Translations under genes and position numbers: made by a program
Notes under the pieces: model-generated
Told to the model about the DNA's origin: nothing
The model's database searches: none
The model's input: the letters and a program-made list of their open reading frames with translations, nothing else
Source: Chara braunii
Taxonomy: Eukaryota > Streptophyta > Charophyceae > Charales > Characeae
Assembly (NCBI GenBank): GCA_003427395.1
Contig: BFEA01000001.1
Location: 1,540,217-1,604,216, forward strand
Direction of reading: 5' to 3'
Length of the DNA: 64,000 bases
In this document: piece after piece, positions 19,313-31,061 of the stretch
Position numbering within the stretch: the first letter of the stretch is position 1
Layout: each line of letters opens with the position of its first letter

Positions 19313-19461
19313 CTCCTCATCCGTCCACATGTGTGCCCTTGACTTCCTTGAGCTGCGCAGTTCACCGCAGTACAGGCACAGGCGGTTAAGGATGGTCTTG
19401 ATGTATGCTATGCAGAGCGGGTGGTACACAGGTTCTGCAAGTACTATGTGCCCAAAATGAC
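19313..19461 (-). CDS. Exon 3 of an RNA polymerase largest-subunit gene (Pol IV/V-like)
   Basis: Encodes the clamp-core region of a DNA-directed RNA polymerase largest subunit, a nuclear multi-subunit enzyme. The exon begins mid-codon, so that with the final G of exon 2 it reads GHFGHIVLAEPVYHP, the hallmark zinc-clamp block. It continues to RLCLYCGEL, the first CX2C of the next zinc site. The acceptor AG is at 19463-19462; its pyrimidine tract is poor. The donor is strong: GAG|GTGAGT at 19312-19311. Length is 149 nt (phase 1 in, phase 0 out). PVYHP is closer to my recollection of Pol V (NRPE1-type) than of Pol II. The next exon to the left is not identified, so the gene may be broken or run on through the A1 insertion. 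Confidence 0.75.
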
Positions 19462-21504
19462 CTGTTTTTTTGACAGAATGCACACCCACCTCACTGCTTC
19501 AGCAAATTTGACAAAAGCATGGCCATCACCAGGACAACCAGTTTTCTTATATAAACTGTAACAAGGAGGCACCTAAGAAGCACAGGGATAATCACCCAAT
19601 CCACCAACTTCCGTTGCTTAGCAATGCCCAATACACCTGCTCTGTTCGAAGTTCAATCATGATGGAAAACTCAAATTTGAAACAATGACAGGGTTCGTGA
19701 CATAAAGATATGAAGAAATGCACAGAAAAAGACAATAATACAGTCAAGAAGAAGAAAAACAGTGAAGTCACGTAGCCCGTGTGAATGGCACACCCATAAA
19801 ATGTTGACAAACAAACCTTAGTTAAGATCCTGATTGCCTCAGATGAACAAAATAACTCTTACTTACCTGGGACCAGTCAGCTCCGTGATCATACCTCAAG
19901 CCCATTCCCCTTTCTCAGAAATCAAAGAGAGAAAGAGAAGGAAACAAGAGCGGAGTAGAGCCCATAATCACTTCTCCTTCACTTGGCCATCTTTGTCTTC
20001 ACCCTCTTCTATCCTCATCCTGGATTCACATTCATTTGCCTGCCGGGATTCGACCCTCACCTGTGCGTTTCCCGCTGACTGTGCATCCAGAGATTTGAAC
20101 CTTGAACCTTGGTGCTCTATACAGATTAGACAGTCTGTGCCCGTTGAGTCTATGATCCCACAACCTGCACCTGGACAAACTCATAACAAAGGCCTTAGTA
20201 CCATTTGTCAGCTGTCAATAGAGATAGGGTGTCCAGCAGGTTGCACAGCACAACCCAGGCCAGGGCAGATCAGTGCCAGTACCCAAGGCCAAGTTACAAA
20301 AGTCTTGTGTGTGAGCTGAAACGTGATTCTGGAGTGCTGAAGCTGGAGTAAACTGGTGAAAGCGAGGAACAGAGTTGTTTGACATACCGAATGAAGACGA
20401 AGAGGCACCACTTAAGGTTAGGGCTGGTTGGTTGAGGGCAAGTGGGGCAGCGTGGTGTGGGGAATCCGCCCCCGCCTGTCTGGATCACGAAGGGCCGTCA
20501 TAGAACCCCACCAGGTAGTTTAGAGTGTAAGTTTCAGGTGGTGAGACACTTGGAGGAACTTTGTACGACAATTTGTGAGAGGCGACAGCGAGACCGACTT
20601 GCACCTGGAATCTGGACTTACGGGAGACACTTACGCGAGTTTACGGCTTCCCTCAATTAGGCGAGCTTGAGGGAAGTGGTCATTCTGCATCAAAGGATGC
20701 AAGTTGCTGCTTTGGTCTTCAACATCAGCGGGAGATTTGGCATTGTACTTTGGTGTTGGAGTCAGACCCTCCTATCAGATAGGACACTAGTGTAGAGGTA
20801 GCTAATTGGGTAAGGGAGGGGTTGAATTATACCTGATCTCAGAGCTCGAGCCAAGGGTTGCCCATGTGTGTGTGCAGGGTATGGTATGACCTGTTGGGGT
20901 ATTTTTGGGTCTCTTTTCCTACTCTACGGTCTTGATTGTGTGCCTGAGCTTGTAAGCTGCTTTCTCATCTGACGGATGGGGAGATGAAGTATCTTGATTT
21001 GAGCGCCATATCTTTCTACAATGCTTTGTCTGTGCATTGCTGAACAGCTGTAGTTAGTAGGTTCTCTCTGAAGTTAAGTTTCGTTTTTCAATACGATAGG
21101 GGTAGAAAGTAGGTCCATGTGGGACTCCTCTTGGGTGAGGTCCGGTCACGGCGTACGTGGGACTCATAGGTACCCAGTGGGACCCGGCCCAAGCAATAAG
21201 GGCTCGTTAGGCCCAAATCTGTTGACGTCAATTTCATTCTCTATCTTGCTGGAACTCGGAGTTTACACTATTGGTTAGAGCACTCGCTGCTGAGGGGATC
21301 TCAACTGAGATGTTTTGCAGACTCTACTGCACAGTCCACTGCTTGGCTCGCACCTTATACACCCCTCAATTCTCCATTGTTTCATGTCATTACTTGTCGT
21401 CTGATTTGTTGTACATTCACGAAACTGATCAGATTAGGAAGGAGGGGATCTCGTACTTTATCTGATCCGGCTGAGACGCTGGACCAAAACTCTCATCTGT
21501 TATT
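19462..21504. other. Start of a giant host intron, no gene seen
   Basis: Between exon 3 and the A2 retroelement. Open frames are short and carry no motif I recognise. The stretch 20100-20150 resembles the anticodon-side half of a tRNA on the minus strand, but no complete tRNA fold with both internal promoter boxes is present. Confidence 0.5.
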
Positions 21505-22171
21505 TATGACGAGTAGAAGGACTATTCAAGGAGGAAAGCGCACTACATGCGCTGGCCGCAGATTGGCGGAAGGAGGCTGAAGGCAAGGCAACCACGGACT
21601 GTGGGCCCAAGCTAGCAATTCTGCTCACCCGCGTCTCGGACCTCCTAGCAACCTGCATTGCGCAACAGGAGGACATCCACATTCTCGACCACGTGGTCCA
21701 CGACCACCAGCAGACGGTCGCACGGTTGACCAGCCGCATACAGCAGTTGGAACAGCGACCCGCTCCCGCGCCAACCGCCATCCCCTCTAACTTCTTCGTC
21801 GATCGCATCAACATTCTGGAGCATGACAAAGGCACTTTAAAGGATGGCGCTCAGCAGCAGCAAACAGTGAATCAGCAGCTCCAAGCAACTAGTCAACTGT
21901 TGGAGCAGCAGATTGGTGCAGCAGCCGCCTGTTCAATCTCGTCATCCCAAGAGTGCATACCCAAGTTTGATGGCATTCCATCTTCTGCGACGCATCGAAG
22001 ACCGAGCCGATTCCATGGTGGCGGCAATATGGACATCCACAAGGTGCGCGGCTCCAACCGGCATACTTATTTATATCACTGATCGGGGGGCGCATGTCAA
22101 GCATGGCTTGGCAATATGCTGTCCACGCACAATATCACCAGTTGGGCTGATCTTAAGGCAGCATGGCATAA
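21505..22171 (+). pseudogene. A2 gag, N-terminal part
   Basis: The frame begins in the FKEESALHALAADWRKEAE block (A3: FKEESALHAHAKDWQKEAE). A coiled-coil region (TSRIQQLEQR) and a capsid start follow. After a stop at 22080-22082 it continues with WLGNMLSTH and WADLKAAWHKR, matching A3 WLDNMLSTH and WADLTAAWKKR. The reading stops matching at about 22171, exactly where A3 continues with FQVEPPE. That block is found at 29371. Confidence 0.75.
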
Positions 22172-23817
22172 GCGGTGTCGTTGCCAATACCCTTACAAGG
22201 GTATCCGCCCTGGTTCTTGCAAGCGACAGAAAAGTAAGTTTGGTTTCGAGTATACCACGCGAAGCGCCGCTGTGTCCGTGATTTATGTTGATTGGACAGT
22301 TGACTAGATTAAAGAGTGTGTGGGCGCCCACATTTAAGGTGCGCGTGATCTCTCTACTTATTTGATGACGGTGAAACCGCCGTAGCTGCCGGCCAAAGTC
22401 TTCATGCTCTGATTAAGCTAGGATTAAAAAGATTTTTGTCTCTTGATTGGTGCGATTGCCTGTGACTTGTGCGTGCGAACGGAGGACGACATCGACAACA
22501 ATGCAACTTGAAAAGTTCAGATGGATCCGCGCATCGTGCAATACCCGCTTATATAGGTGTCCGCTAGTACTAGGCTCAGCTTTGGACCTAGCACTATTGG
22601 TTACAGCATCGAAATTTCCTGATTCGTCGTATTCTGACGGTTAAACAGTTTCAAAATATTTTATGTTTATTGTAGTATTATTTTTATGATCCAGCGTCCT
22701 TTGACTTGGATGCAATGCCGGATTTAGTGGCCGTCACGAGGGTCGAGGACCTTGAATACGTGCCTCATTAGACGAGCCGTTCGGATTTCTGGGTGTTCGT
22801 AATGTTGGCAAAATCCCCTTATTTTTATCTGCCTTGAATACGGACCGAGAGAGCCAATGGGAGTGTCGGTCAGCGGGTGCGCTAACCGCCAGCCACGGTC
22901 TGCTGTGGAAGGCTGGGGTAGGAATATGCCCCGGCGGATCGGGATGGGGGCCGCAGATTGTGCGGCTGTTCACATAGGACCCGCCTCCGCACTAGCTCCA
23001 CAAAAAAAAAAAAAAAAAAAAAAACTCATTTGGCCGCTGCTACTACCATCAAGATCTGCATTGGGACCCGCCCCACGGAGGTACGAGCTGCAGATGTTGC
23101 TGCAGGCCTAGTGCCCTCCCACTCGCGGCAGCATCAGAGCCGCCTCAACGGTTGAGCATGCGTTGCTCACTGTAATGTCGTCCGACCGGTGCTGTTCGTT
23201 TCACCAGGTGAGTTGATAATCACTCCTTAGCGGATTGCGACATTCAGGATTGCCATTCTACTGTCTGTATCGGTCGCACCCGTTGCAGTGCCTGCATTGG
23301 AATGTAGTTTAGCGCACGGCTGGGCACCGGCGCAGAGCAAGGTGGCTGGAGATACGGCGAGCCAACGCAGCGAACGAAAGAAAATGGACCTGGACGGGAT
23401 GTTGCGTAGGTGCAATCGAAGAAAGGAATGGTGGAGAGAGGAGGACGGCGGAGCAGAAGACCCGGGCACGAAGGAGGTAAATATGAGCGAGCGGGCGAAG
23501 TAGTAGGAGGGGAGGAAAGGATGCAGGAGAAGAAAAGAAAGGAGGACGAATCTAGGCGCGAAAATGCTTCGGATGCACGCACGGCGAGATTGGAGATGGC
23601 GACTAGGGAGATGAGTAGGAATGAAGATTTTTTACCTTGTCCATTTTTTTTTTACGAAAATGGGCAGAAGAAGAGTCGAATCCGGGGTTTTCAGGGCAGG
23701 CGACCCGGATTCTGTAGTTAGATATAGTAATAAGTTAGTAGAAAGAGAGTTAGTAGAAAAAAGTGTCGCGCGAAGCTGTCAGGGCATGTGGCTATGGCAG
23801 AAAGGAGAAGATCATAG

Positions 23818-23847
23818 CTCGCTCGTTCCCTAACGGAATCGGGCGAG
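23818..23847. repeat. Hairpin 1 of a related pair
   Basis: Imperfect stem with CTCGCTCG on the left and CGGGCGAG on the right, preceded by CATAG. The second, perfect copy lies about 190 bp downstream. Confidence 0.5.
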
Positions 23848-24006
23848 GTAAAGCTCGGAATTGGGGCTGTGTGGCATGGCGAACCTGATAGCAGCATCAG
23901 CTTTCGCACTTGAGCAGTAAAACAGGTCGGGATCAGTGATAGGGGCTGCGTGTGATACCACGGACGACGAGTGGGGGATGGCTACAACGTGGAGAGAAAT
24001 GCATAG

Positions 24007-24036
24007 CTCGCCCGATTCCCAACAGAATCGGGCGAG
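24007..24036. repeat. Perfect 12-bp hairpin
   Basis: CTCGCCCGATTC, loop CCAACA, GAATCGGGCGAG. The stem is perfect; it is also preceded by CATAG like its partner at 23818. Confidence 0.7.
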
Positions 24037-25938
24037 TGAAGGTATGAAACTAAGGTTATAAGGTGCTACGAATCAGTTGGTAGAGTTAGATTCAGGAGAA
24101 GGATGTTAGTTTGCGTGCTGCGAGGAAATAAGGCTGCGTCGGGAAGAGGAAACTTTTGAAATAGCAATGTATTTTTTTGTATTCTAGCGGAAAATTCATT
24201 CAGTGTATAGTGCATAGTGGAGCATAGCCGTGGTCGTGGGCTTCAGCTCACTGCCTCACTCGTATTCACCCGTTGGCTTATCATGACAATCACATGCACT
24301 AAGGAAGCGAGAGGAGTGCGAGTGGGAGGTGACGATCGGGGACGAGAGAGTGAAAAAAAAAAAAAAAAAAAAAAGAGAAGGGGAAAAGTACCTACCCACA
24401 CAGTTGCTTACAGTCACTTTCTGCAAAGAGGAGAACTGAAGATACTTTCCATATACATGAAGAACATGCTTACAGGGTGAAGTGAATCCGACCTTGTACG
24501 TTGACGAGTAGCAAGCCGAGCCGTATGATCTTGATCATGATCACTGTCGGTTGCCCTCCCGACTGTAGCGCTAGCTACGGGCTGTGGAGTTGTCGACGAT
24601 TTCCCCATTGTGGCTGGTAATAGAGATTGGCACAGAACTCATTCCTCGGGAGCTCAAGACAAGAGGCACTATTACTGAGTCCGAACAGAGGTGTTGTTGG
24701 TATGGTCAGGCCCAGTTGACGGAATAACCTGCAATACGGCCGTGAACTAGAGCTGCCCAAGAGCCTGCTAGTGTGGCCATAGTAGGTTATGGTCGTGGCT
24801 ACCAAGGCCAGCGCTGCTGGTTGCTAGGACAGATTGCTGTTGGAATAGCTTCTTGTCTATAGTTGTCGATTGCTGGTCCATTTGACTGGGCACACTGCTG
24901 GTTCGTGTGACTGTGCACAAAACGCTACAAGTTGCTATGCGCCGTCGTTTAGGAGTCAAGGTGCCTTTATTGGTTGAGCGTCGTTCGGCATCAGGTATTG
25001 CCGTTGCGTTTTGATCATGGTTAGTGGCATATACCACTGATCGAGGGACGATAGTACTGGGTTTGATACCGTAATCGGAGGAGATACGGCCCGACCAACA
25101 TGCTACTCAATCTGCTGTGCGGGCGCGGCAGACGATTGTGGAGACTGCTATATGACTTATTAGCACGGGAGGCTGCAGCATGTTAGCTGAGTGGTGCAAG
25201 ATAGACTGTTGGCGGGTGTGCAGTCCGTCCTATTGTGCAAAATATCTGGTGGAGAGCCGCGAGTTGGCGAACCTCCCTGTGGCCTTACATTTCGGGTCAT
25301 GAGCGTTGCGGCAGAGTCTGCGTTCGTTGAGTGAGGAGGATCTGCTGCGATTCGGAGAGCCGCCGGATAATCAACACCAGCGTTTTGACTGGTGATTAAG
25401 CAAGTTGCTGCACATTCTGGCCATCATTGCAGGGCCCTCAGGCGCACGAAGATAACAAGGCCCTCTCCTGGGAGTTGAGTTGTCCCCCTTATCGAGAGTC
25501 TCAAACCCCTCCTTCTGCCTTACATTCTAATCCTGTTCTGAGACGAAGGCGGCGGGCGGGATTGCAACCCGTAGGACCGCAGCAAGACTCTGTGGGGAGT
25601 CTGCCCACCAATTGTGGGAGCTCTGCCGGAACTCAGGAGGAGTTCTGGAGGCAGGGAACAAAGAGGTAACCATTGCTTTCCTTCTATAAACCCTGTTATA
25701 ACCCCTAACTGTATTTCTTGCTATGTTTGACTAAGTATATTGCGTGTGCCCCTACTTTGACTTTCAGTTTGACTTCAGGACATAAATTAGACTTAATAAA
25801 GGAATGAGTGTGCAAATTTAGTTTCAATTCTTGTTGTATAGACAGAAGGCAGATTGTGGGATTGCCTCTGAAGGAAGGATGGAAGGAAGGCAGTTTTGCT
25901 TGTGTCTGGCTGGGTCAATCAAAGGCTGGGCAAGTTTC

Positions 25939-26643
25939 CATAAGCTTGGGGAGACCCAGTGCTATGTTTATTTTTAAATTGCCTGGAGGACCAGACATTG
26001 TTCCATAAGTTTGGGTGGGCTTGTTGCTCCGACTTGCGAGGGCTGTCTGTGGTTGACTTTTCAAAAACCAAGCATTGTCTCATAAGTTTGGGTGGCTTAG
26101 TTGCCTTGTTTATTTTGGGTTTTCTCAGTTTTCTTTGATTCTGAACAAGGGGGTCTGAGCATGTTTCACAAGTTTGGGTGGCTCAACCCCTTCCTGGTTT
26201 ATTTAAGGGAACGAATCAGACAAAGGACCAGACATGTTCCATAAGTTTGGGTGGTCTTGGTCCAATGCCACGCACATGCTGGAGCCAGAAGGCTATAACT
26301 TGGCTATATTTTATTACTATCCTACTTATGAACATGATAATCAGACATGGTTCCATAAGTTTGGGTGGTCTAACTATAGCTTATCACAAACTGAAGAGAA
26401 TATGAATTAAGAATAAACTTGTGGTACGAAGGGGCAGACTGAATCTCGAGCTAAAGATGAACGGTTCAGTTATATGCTACCTTAAGAGACTAAGTGCAGA
26501 TAATTATATAAAACTTGGATACTTAAACAGTTCAGGGCGACTAGGGTGGCCTAGTCACCTGCCCAAAGAAAAGAAAAGTTGTAGTGCCCTGTGTTTGTGT
26601 ATATTCAATGGCTGAGCTAAACATGTTCCATAAGTTTGGGTGG
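25939..26643 (+). repeat. Seven interspersed copies of CATAAGTTTGGGTGG
   Basis: Copies or near-copies at 25939, 26004, 26081, 26167, 26240, 26354 and 26629. Most follow a short GACATGTTC-like lead-in and are followed by a pyrimidine-rich CTT/CTAAC. Spacing is irregular (65-275 bp). The spacer sequence is not repeated. Function unknown. Confidence 0.7.
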
Positions 26644-26995
26644 TCCAACTTTATGCCTTATGTAAGCTGGGTATAAAGGGATAAATCATTGAAAGACTAT
26701 GAATTATTGTTTGATAAGGTTAACTTTGGGCTGGTGAGAGTACTTACCTTTGTGGTTTGGCCTTGCATGTGACTAAGTGAGATTACTACTTAGTCTGAGT
26801 TTCAATTGACAGGTAGTTGCTTTAGATGCTCGCCACGTGCTAGAGCCATAGGAGTTGGTTTCAATTCCTGCAGTTTTTTAGCCAATTTTATTTTACTTAG
26901 GTCGATTTCTGCATTTTTTGGGATCATTTATTATACTTGGTCTTGCATCTGCATTTTTTTGGATAATTTATTATACTTGGTCTTGCATACATCTT

Positions 26996-27620
26996 GGTAA
27001 GTCACTTTCACTTCGGGAAGCGATGCCAAAATTTCTACAAAACCAAGTAGTTAGTTTGATTTTGTCTTTTCAAAGTTCAGCTTGTCTAACTTTTATACAT
27101 GGCTTGGTAAAAATCTGGAAAGTCTTCTTTTCTAAAGGAAGTGTTGCCCAAATTTTTACTAGATCAAGGAGTAAGACAAAATTGGAACTTGAGAATTCAA
27201 AGTTATTTAAGGTTTTGAACTTAGCTTTGTATGAATCTGGGAAGTCTTTTTTTTTAAAGGAAGTGCTGGCCAATTTTTTACAGATCTAAGGAGTTGAGTT
27301 CAACTTAAGACAAAATTTAACTAACTCCTTAGATCTGTAAAAAATTGGCCAGCACTTCCTTTAAAAAAAAAGACTTCCCATAACTCAAGTTTTCTTTTGA
27401 GCTCACATCTGACCTAGTATAAATCAAGGAAGTCTCCGTTTCTAAAAAGAGTGTAGCCCAAATTTTTACTAATTCAAGGAGTTAGACAAAATTTGACTTT
27501 CCAAGAGTTAGAGAATATTTCAGTCTTTATATTCGGGCTAGTATAAATTATGAAAAGACACTTTTTCTACGGAAAGCGCTGCCAAAATTTTCCTAGTTTA
27601 AAGGAGATAGGTTATATTTT
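26996..27620 (+). repeat. Diverged tandem array, unit about 125 bp
   Basis: At least four to five units share AAGTC(T)..TTTCTAAAGGAAGTG(T/C)TGCCCAAATTTTTACTA followed by ..CAAGGAGTTAGACAAAATTTG. Unit starts lie near 27000, 27110, 27232, 27425 and 27545. Unit 3 is followed by its own perfect inverted copy. Confidence 0.6.
27238..27380. repeat. 58-bp perfect inverted repeat, 27-bp loop
   Basis: 27238-27295 is the exact reverse complement of 27323-27380, including a 9-base homopolymer. It lies within the diverged tandem array. It may be a genuine fold-back or a chimeric-read artefact. Confidence 0.9.
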
Positions 27621-29370
27621 GACAGGTGACAATTATGACAATCCACTCTCTATAGAGGAGATTCTGCCACAGGTCTACCTTTTCCTTGGGCACTGGCATA
27701 GAGGGAGGCTTAGACTTAGTTTGTAGAAGAACCTTGAGTAAGATTGTGATATGGAGATTATTCTCCATGGACTTATAGATTTACTTGGGGATTGGCATGT
27801 CTTGTGTTACAGGTCCTCTTGATCGTTGGATTCAGGATTTGAACTAGATTCAACTTTATCCTACAAGGATCATCTTCTGTTATCACTAATAACAGGTCGG
27901 TTGTCGATTCGTCGGTTTACGACTCAACTCCAATCCACTCTTACCACTCAACCGAAAGGCTTTAGCCCTATGGTTTGAATTGTTTCGTTGTATTTTCGCC
28001 CGGACTTTATTTGAATGGTCATTTAAGAAAACAACTTAGTATTTTATTTTGAGGAGTTGCACAAGAGTGAGGCTTGCATGGCTAAAGCGAGGGGTGTGAG
28101 TGCAGAGAATGGTTGAAGTGTAGTGTATGAACTTTTGGTTGAATCTTTGATGTGATCGTAGGTATGTTTGGTGGTTCAAACTTTGGATTTGACTGCCTGC
28201 GATCATATACATATATATGGCTGAGAGGAGTCCCACTGTGATTGTGAGAAGTGGTCGTCACGTAATTATAACCCTCTATATATATGTAAATACCTATGTC
28301 TTGAGTGTTTCGCGCAGCCTACTGTGATCGCGCGTAAGGGTTAAACAAATTATGTTTTTGAGAGAAAAGGGAGATCCTCTATTATGCTTCACTTTTAAGA
28401 GTTTTTATAGTTGGACGTTGCAACCGTCAAAGTCAAACCCCTTGATTTCTCTCCAAGCCCTGGATGATGGACCTGGTCTCCAAGAGATAAGACGATTGCC
28501 ATCACAAGTATGAACCTGTGTACCACCCACTCTCCGCAGGGTGCAAAAGAGGGTGTGGTTCTCAACCGCATTTGGCGGTTGTCCAGCGTCGCGACATCGA
28601 TCCATCAAGGCGCATGTCAGCCGACACTTGAGTGTTGAATGCGACCCTCGAGATTAACGAGGACCGCATGAGTATGGGTACTACATAGTACGCCATCATT
28701 GCGACTGCTTGCGTATGCCTGCATTGCGAGTCGGTACAAGTTAACCCTGCGTCCGCACGGTCTTATACCAAGTCTCGGACTCGACGCCTATCCGATTTTC
28801 GCATCGGAAAGTTATGGGATGACTACTAAGGGACTAGGAGTATTGTCGCGTTGTTTGTTTTGTGTCGTTTTGTATATGTGCGTGTGCGTGTGCGCGCATG
28901 TTGTAATTTTTATGTCTTTAGAGTGGTGTACGCGTGGTGTGTGGGATTTGTCCTAGTCGACCGACGACGAGTCCCGCTTGCGACCTCAGCCCCCCAAGGC
29001 GTCGGTTCCCGTGCGGGTCCGATAGAGGCGTAAAACCGCGCGTACCCCCTATGCTACAGCGAACGAGAAACGCCCTCGGCTGGTCCACCTCTGCGATTGC
29101 AACTGATTAGCTTTCGTACTGTGGACTGGTAGCTCGACGGGGATACGCCCACCGAAGGGAGGTGACATTTCCTGCAAGGTGGAGGTAAGTCGTGCCTCGC
29201 GTAGGCCCTATCCTGTCATAGGGGCTAGCAAGAGGTATGGTCGACGCACTCGGCCGGAGCGGCTTGCGGAAGCTCCATGTGTATTCGTGACGAGGATCAA
29301 ATCGACTCCTGCGTGACGCGGTCGGGAGGGTTCCGCTCCGTTTTGTGCGGTGCCGGACCGATGCGCTCGA
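27621..29370. other. Insert, right part: no recognised gene
   Basis: No domain recognised on either strand. 28870-28900 is a GT/GC alternating run. The last ~900 bp are GC-rich and join A2 gag at 29371. Confidence 0.5.
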
Positions 29371-30016
29371 CAACACTTCCAAGTGGAACGACCCGAGCTT
29401 CAAGCAATCGAAAAGCTGCAAAAGTTCCATCAGAACGCCTTGCCAAGCACGGAGTGGATCACCGAGTACCAACACTTGGCATCCACGCGCGACTTGCCGA
29501 TCAACTTTACAGGCATCAAACACTACTTCATACGAGGTCGTGTCTGACATTGCGAAATGCACTGACGCAAGTCGTCGAGTGATTCACCATTTTATAAGGC
29601 CTCGCAGATTATCGCGACGACTAACATGGAAGCCCGCAATGCTGGTCGTTCGTCTTTTGTGGGCCAGGGCAGAGAACAACATCGACCAAAAGTGGTCGTG
29701 GTCGTAACAACAACACCGAGCAACTCTTCGATCGAGGTTGCTTCATGCGATGAGGGAGACAAATTAGTAGCCGCTTGGGATGATGGCTGCCCTGCCAAAG
29801 GTCAAGGACGCGGCAAATCAAAGGCAAACACCTCTTCATCCCCCAAGACCGGTTCAACAGCTCAAGAACCCTGGCTTCATTTTGTTAGTGGTGCAACAGC
29901 GACCTTCACGATACGACCAGCTGTACCGCGAAAGCCAAGGGAAAGTCCCTTTCGGGAAAGTGAGCACCGCCGAAAGTGATGTGGCTGCACTCTCGACGCC
30001 TTCGGATGCTTCCTGA
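29371..30016 (+). pseudogene. A2 gag, C-terminal part
   Basis: Starts at FQVERPELQAIEKLQKF (A3: FQVEPPEHQAMDKLLTF) and continues with EWITEYQHLAS and INFTGIKHYF. A stop at 29545-29547 is followed in another frame by CLTLRNALTQVVE (A3: CLALQNALTHVAD). The zinc-knuckle region (to about 29900) is scrambled; no full CCHC remains. Confidence 0.7.
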
Positions 30017-30031
30017 GCAACCTCCATTAGT

Positions 30032-31057
30032 TTGGAGGCACATGCGGAAGTCGTAAGTCCCCTTTATTCTTTTGAGGAGTATGCTGCCCAACTCGTTCCA
30101 TCGCTGGGTTCTCTGGCTCAAGGACAAGATGTCTGTGTGGTTTCTTCTCCGTTCGAAAGCGGCGACAATTTATCATCTTCAAGTGGTTCTTCAAGGTATC
30201 CGGCGCGCAAGTTCAACGTAGAGGCGCTGTTGCCCGAGGATTTTGCATGGCTTCCTCTCCCTTCCGCGGGCCTCTTACCGGGACCGCAATGTGCAACACA
30301 ATGCCCCATGTCCACACGTATTTTTCCTTCTATGCACCACGAACTTCGCCAACAGATGATGAAACTGCGGTGGGGGACCTCCTTGCCTATATTACCAAGA
30401 TGGCCTGCGAGTTTCACACGCAGCGGTACGATGATAAAAACACACCGCTCCTTTATGTTTGCATCCAAGTTGGGCAAGCGTCCTGCAACGCTTTGCTGGA
30501 TAGCGGCACAACTCACAATTTTTTGAGCCAGTGCTTTATACAAAGGGCCGGCCTTGGCGCACAAGTTGGAGGTCACATCCTGCAGCAGTCAAGATGGAAG
30601 ATGGTCGAACGCAACAACTTCTTGATCGCTACATCGATGTCATGTCGGTCTATTTCGCACCTCATGCATGCGAGCCGGTTACGTTTGACGTCCAGACACG
30701 GACTTTGACATTATTTTGGGGATGCCTTTGCTCGGAAAGTCACATCCTACGGCGGTCAAGATGGCAGACAGTCGAACGCAACAACTTTTTGATTGCTACG
30801 ACGAAGCTGCAACAGTCTATGTCGCACCTCATGCATGTGAGCCAGTTACGTTTGACATCTTGGACACGGACTTCGACCTTATATTGGGAATGCCTTGGCT
30901 CGCAGTTACGGACCACACGATCAACTTCCATCGGCGAACGCTTACCATCCGTGATGCCTTTGGTGACGTGTACCATCCCTCTTCCGCCTCCTTCGATCCG
31001 GTGCCAAGTTGTGACAGCCAAGTCCTTCCGGTCCATTTGTGCTTAAGAGCAGATTGA
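30032..31057 (+). pseudogene. A2 protease region with internal duplication
   Basis: The pre-protease spacer has YSFEEYAAQLVPSL (A3: HSFEDYAARLVPSL). The protease active site reads ALLDSGTTHNFLS (30496-30534), a normal D-S-G. The following segment is duplicated (30572-30738 and 30739-30905). Only the second copy leads in frame to DLILGMPWL, the conserved ILGMPWL block. The frames are mutually shifted. Confidence 0.7.
30572..30905. repeat. Tandem duplication of 167 bp in A2 protease
   Basis: Both units carry GTCACATCCT...GTCAAGATGG...CGAACGCAACAACTT and CACCTCATGCATG.GAGCC.GTTACGTTTGAC. They have diverged, so the duplication is not recent. Confidence 0.75.
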
Positions 31058-31061
31058 CGAG

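Larger units (their letters stand above)
22990..25420. other. Insert, left part: no recognised gene
   Basis: No domain recognised. Contains poly(A) runs near 22991-23024 and 24352-24374 and two related hairpins (23818-23847 and 24007-24036). Short open frames on both strands have no motif support. Confidence 0.5.
22172..29370. mobile_element. 7.2-kb insert of unknown type within A2 gag
   Basis: The A2 gag block ...AAWHKR ends at 22171 and its next residues FQVERPE resume at 29371, so about 7.2 kb were inserted into this codon neighbourhood. The left edge starts TGTCGTTGCC and shows a hairpin (ATACCCT / AGGGTAT at 22185-22202); the right edge ends ...GCTCGACAACAC. I find no LTR pair, no clear target duplication and no recognisable transposase or RT. 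The ends are GC-richer and the middle (25700-28400) is AT-rich with repeated motifs. Possible types are a non-autonomous LTR element, a large DNA transposon or captured host DNA. Confidence 0.55.

Noticed and set aside
20095-20150. Minus-strand tRNA fragment
   Set aside because: Only a GATTTGAACCTTG..CCTTGGTGCTCTA-like half is seen; no complete cloverleaf.
22172-22236. Left end of the 7.2-kb insert as a Helitron 3' end
   Set aside because: A hairpin is present but there is no CTRR terminus and no A/T target position at the gag junction.
24352-24374. Poly(A) run as the 3' end of a retroposon
   Set aside because: No target duplication or retroposon body recognised next to it.
25939-26643. CRISPR-like array
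   Set aside because: Repeats are 15 bp, spacing varies from 65 to 275 bp, no cas genes and a eukaryotic context.
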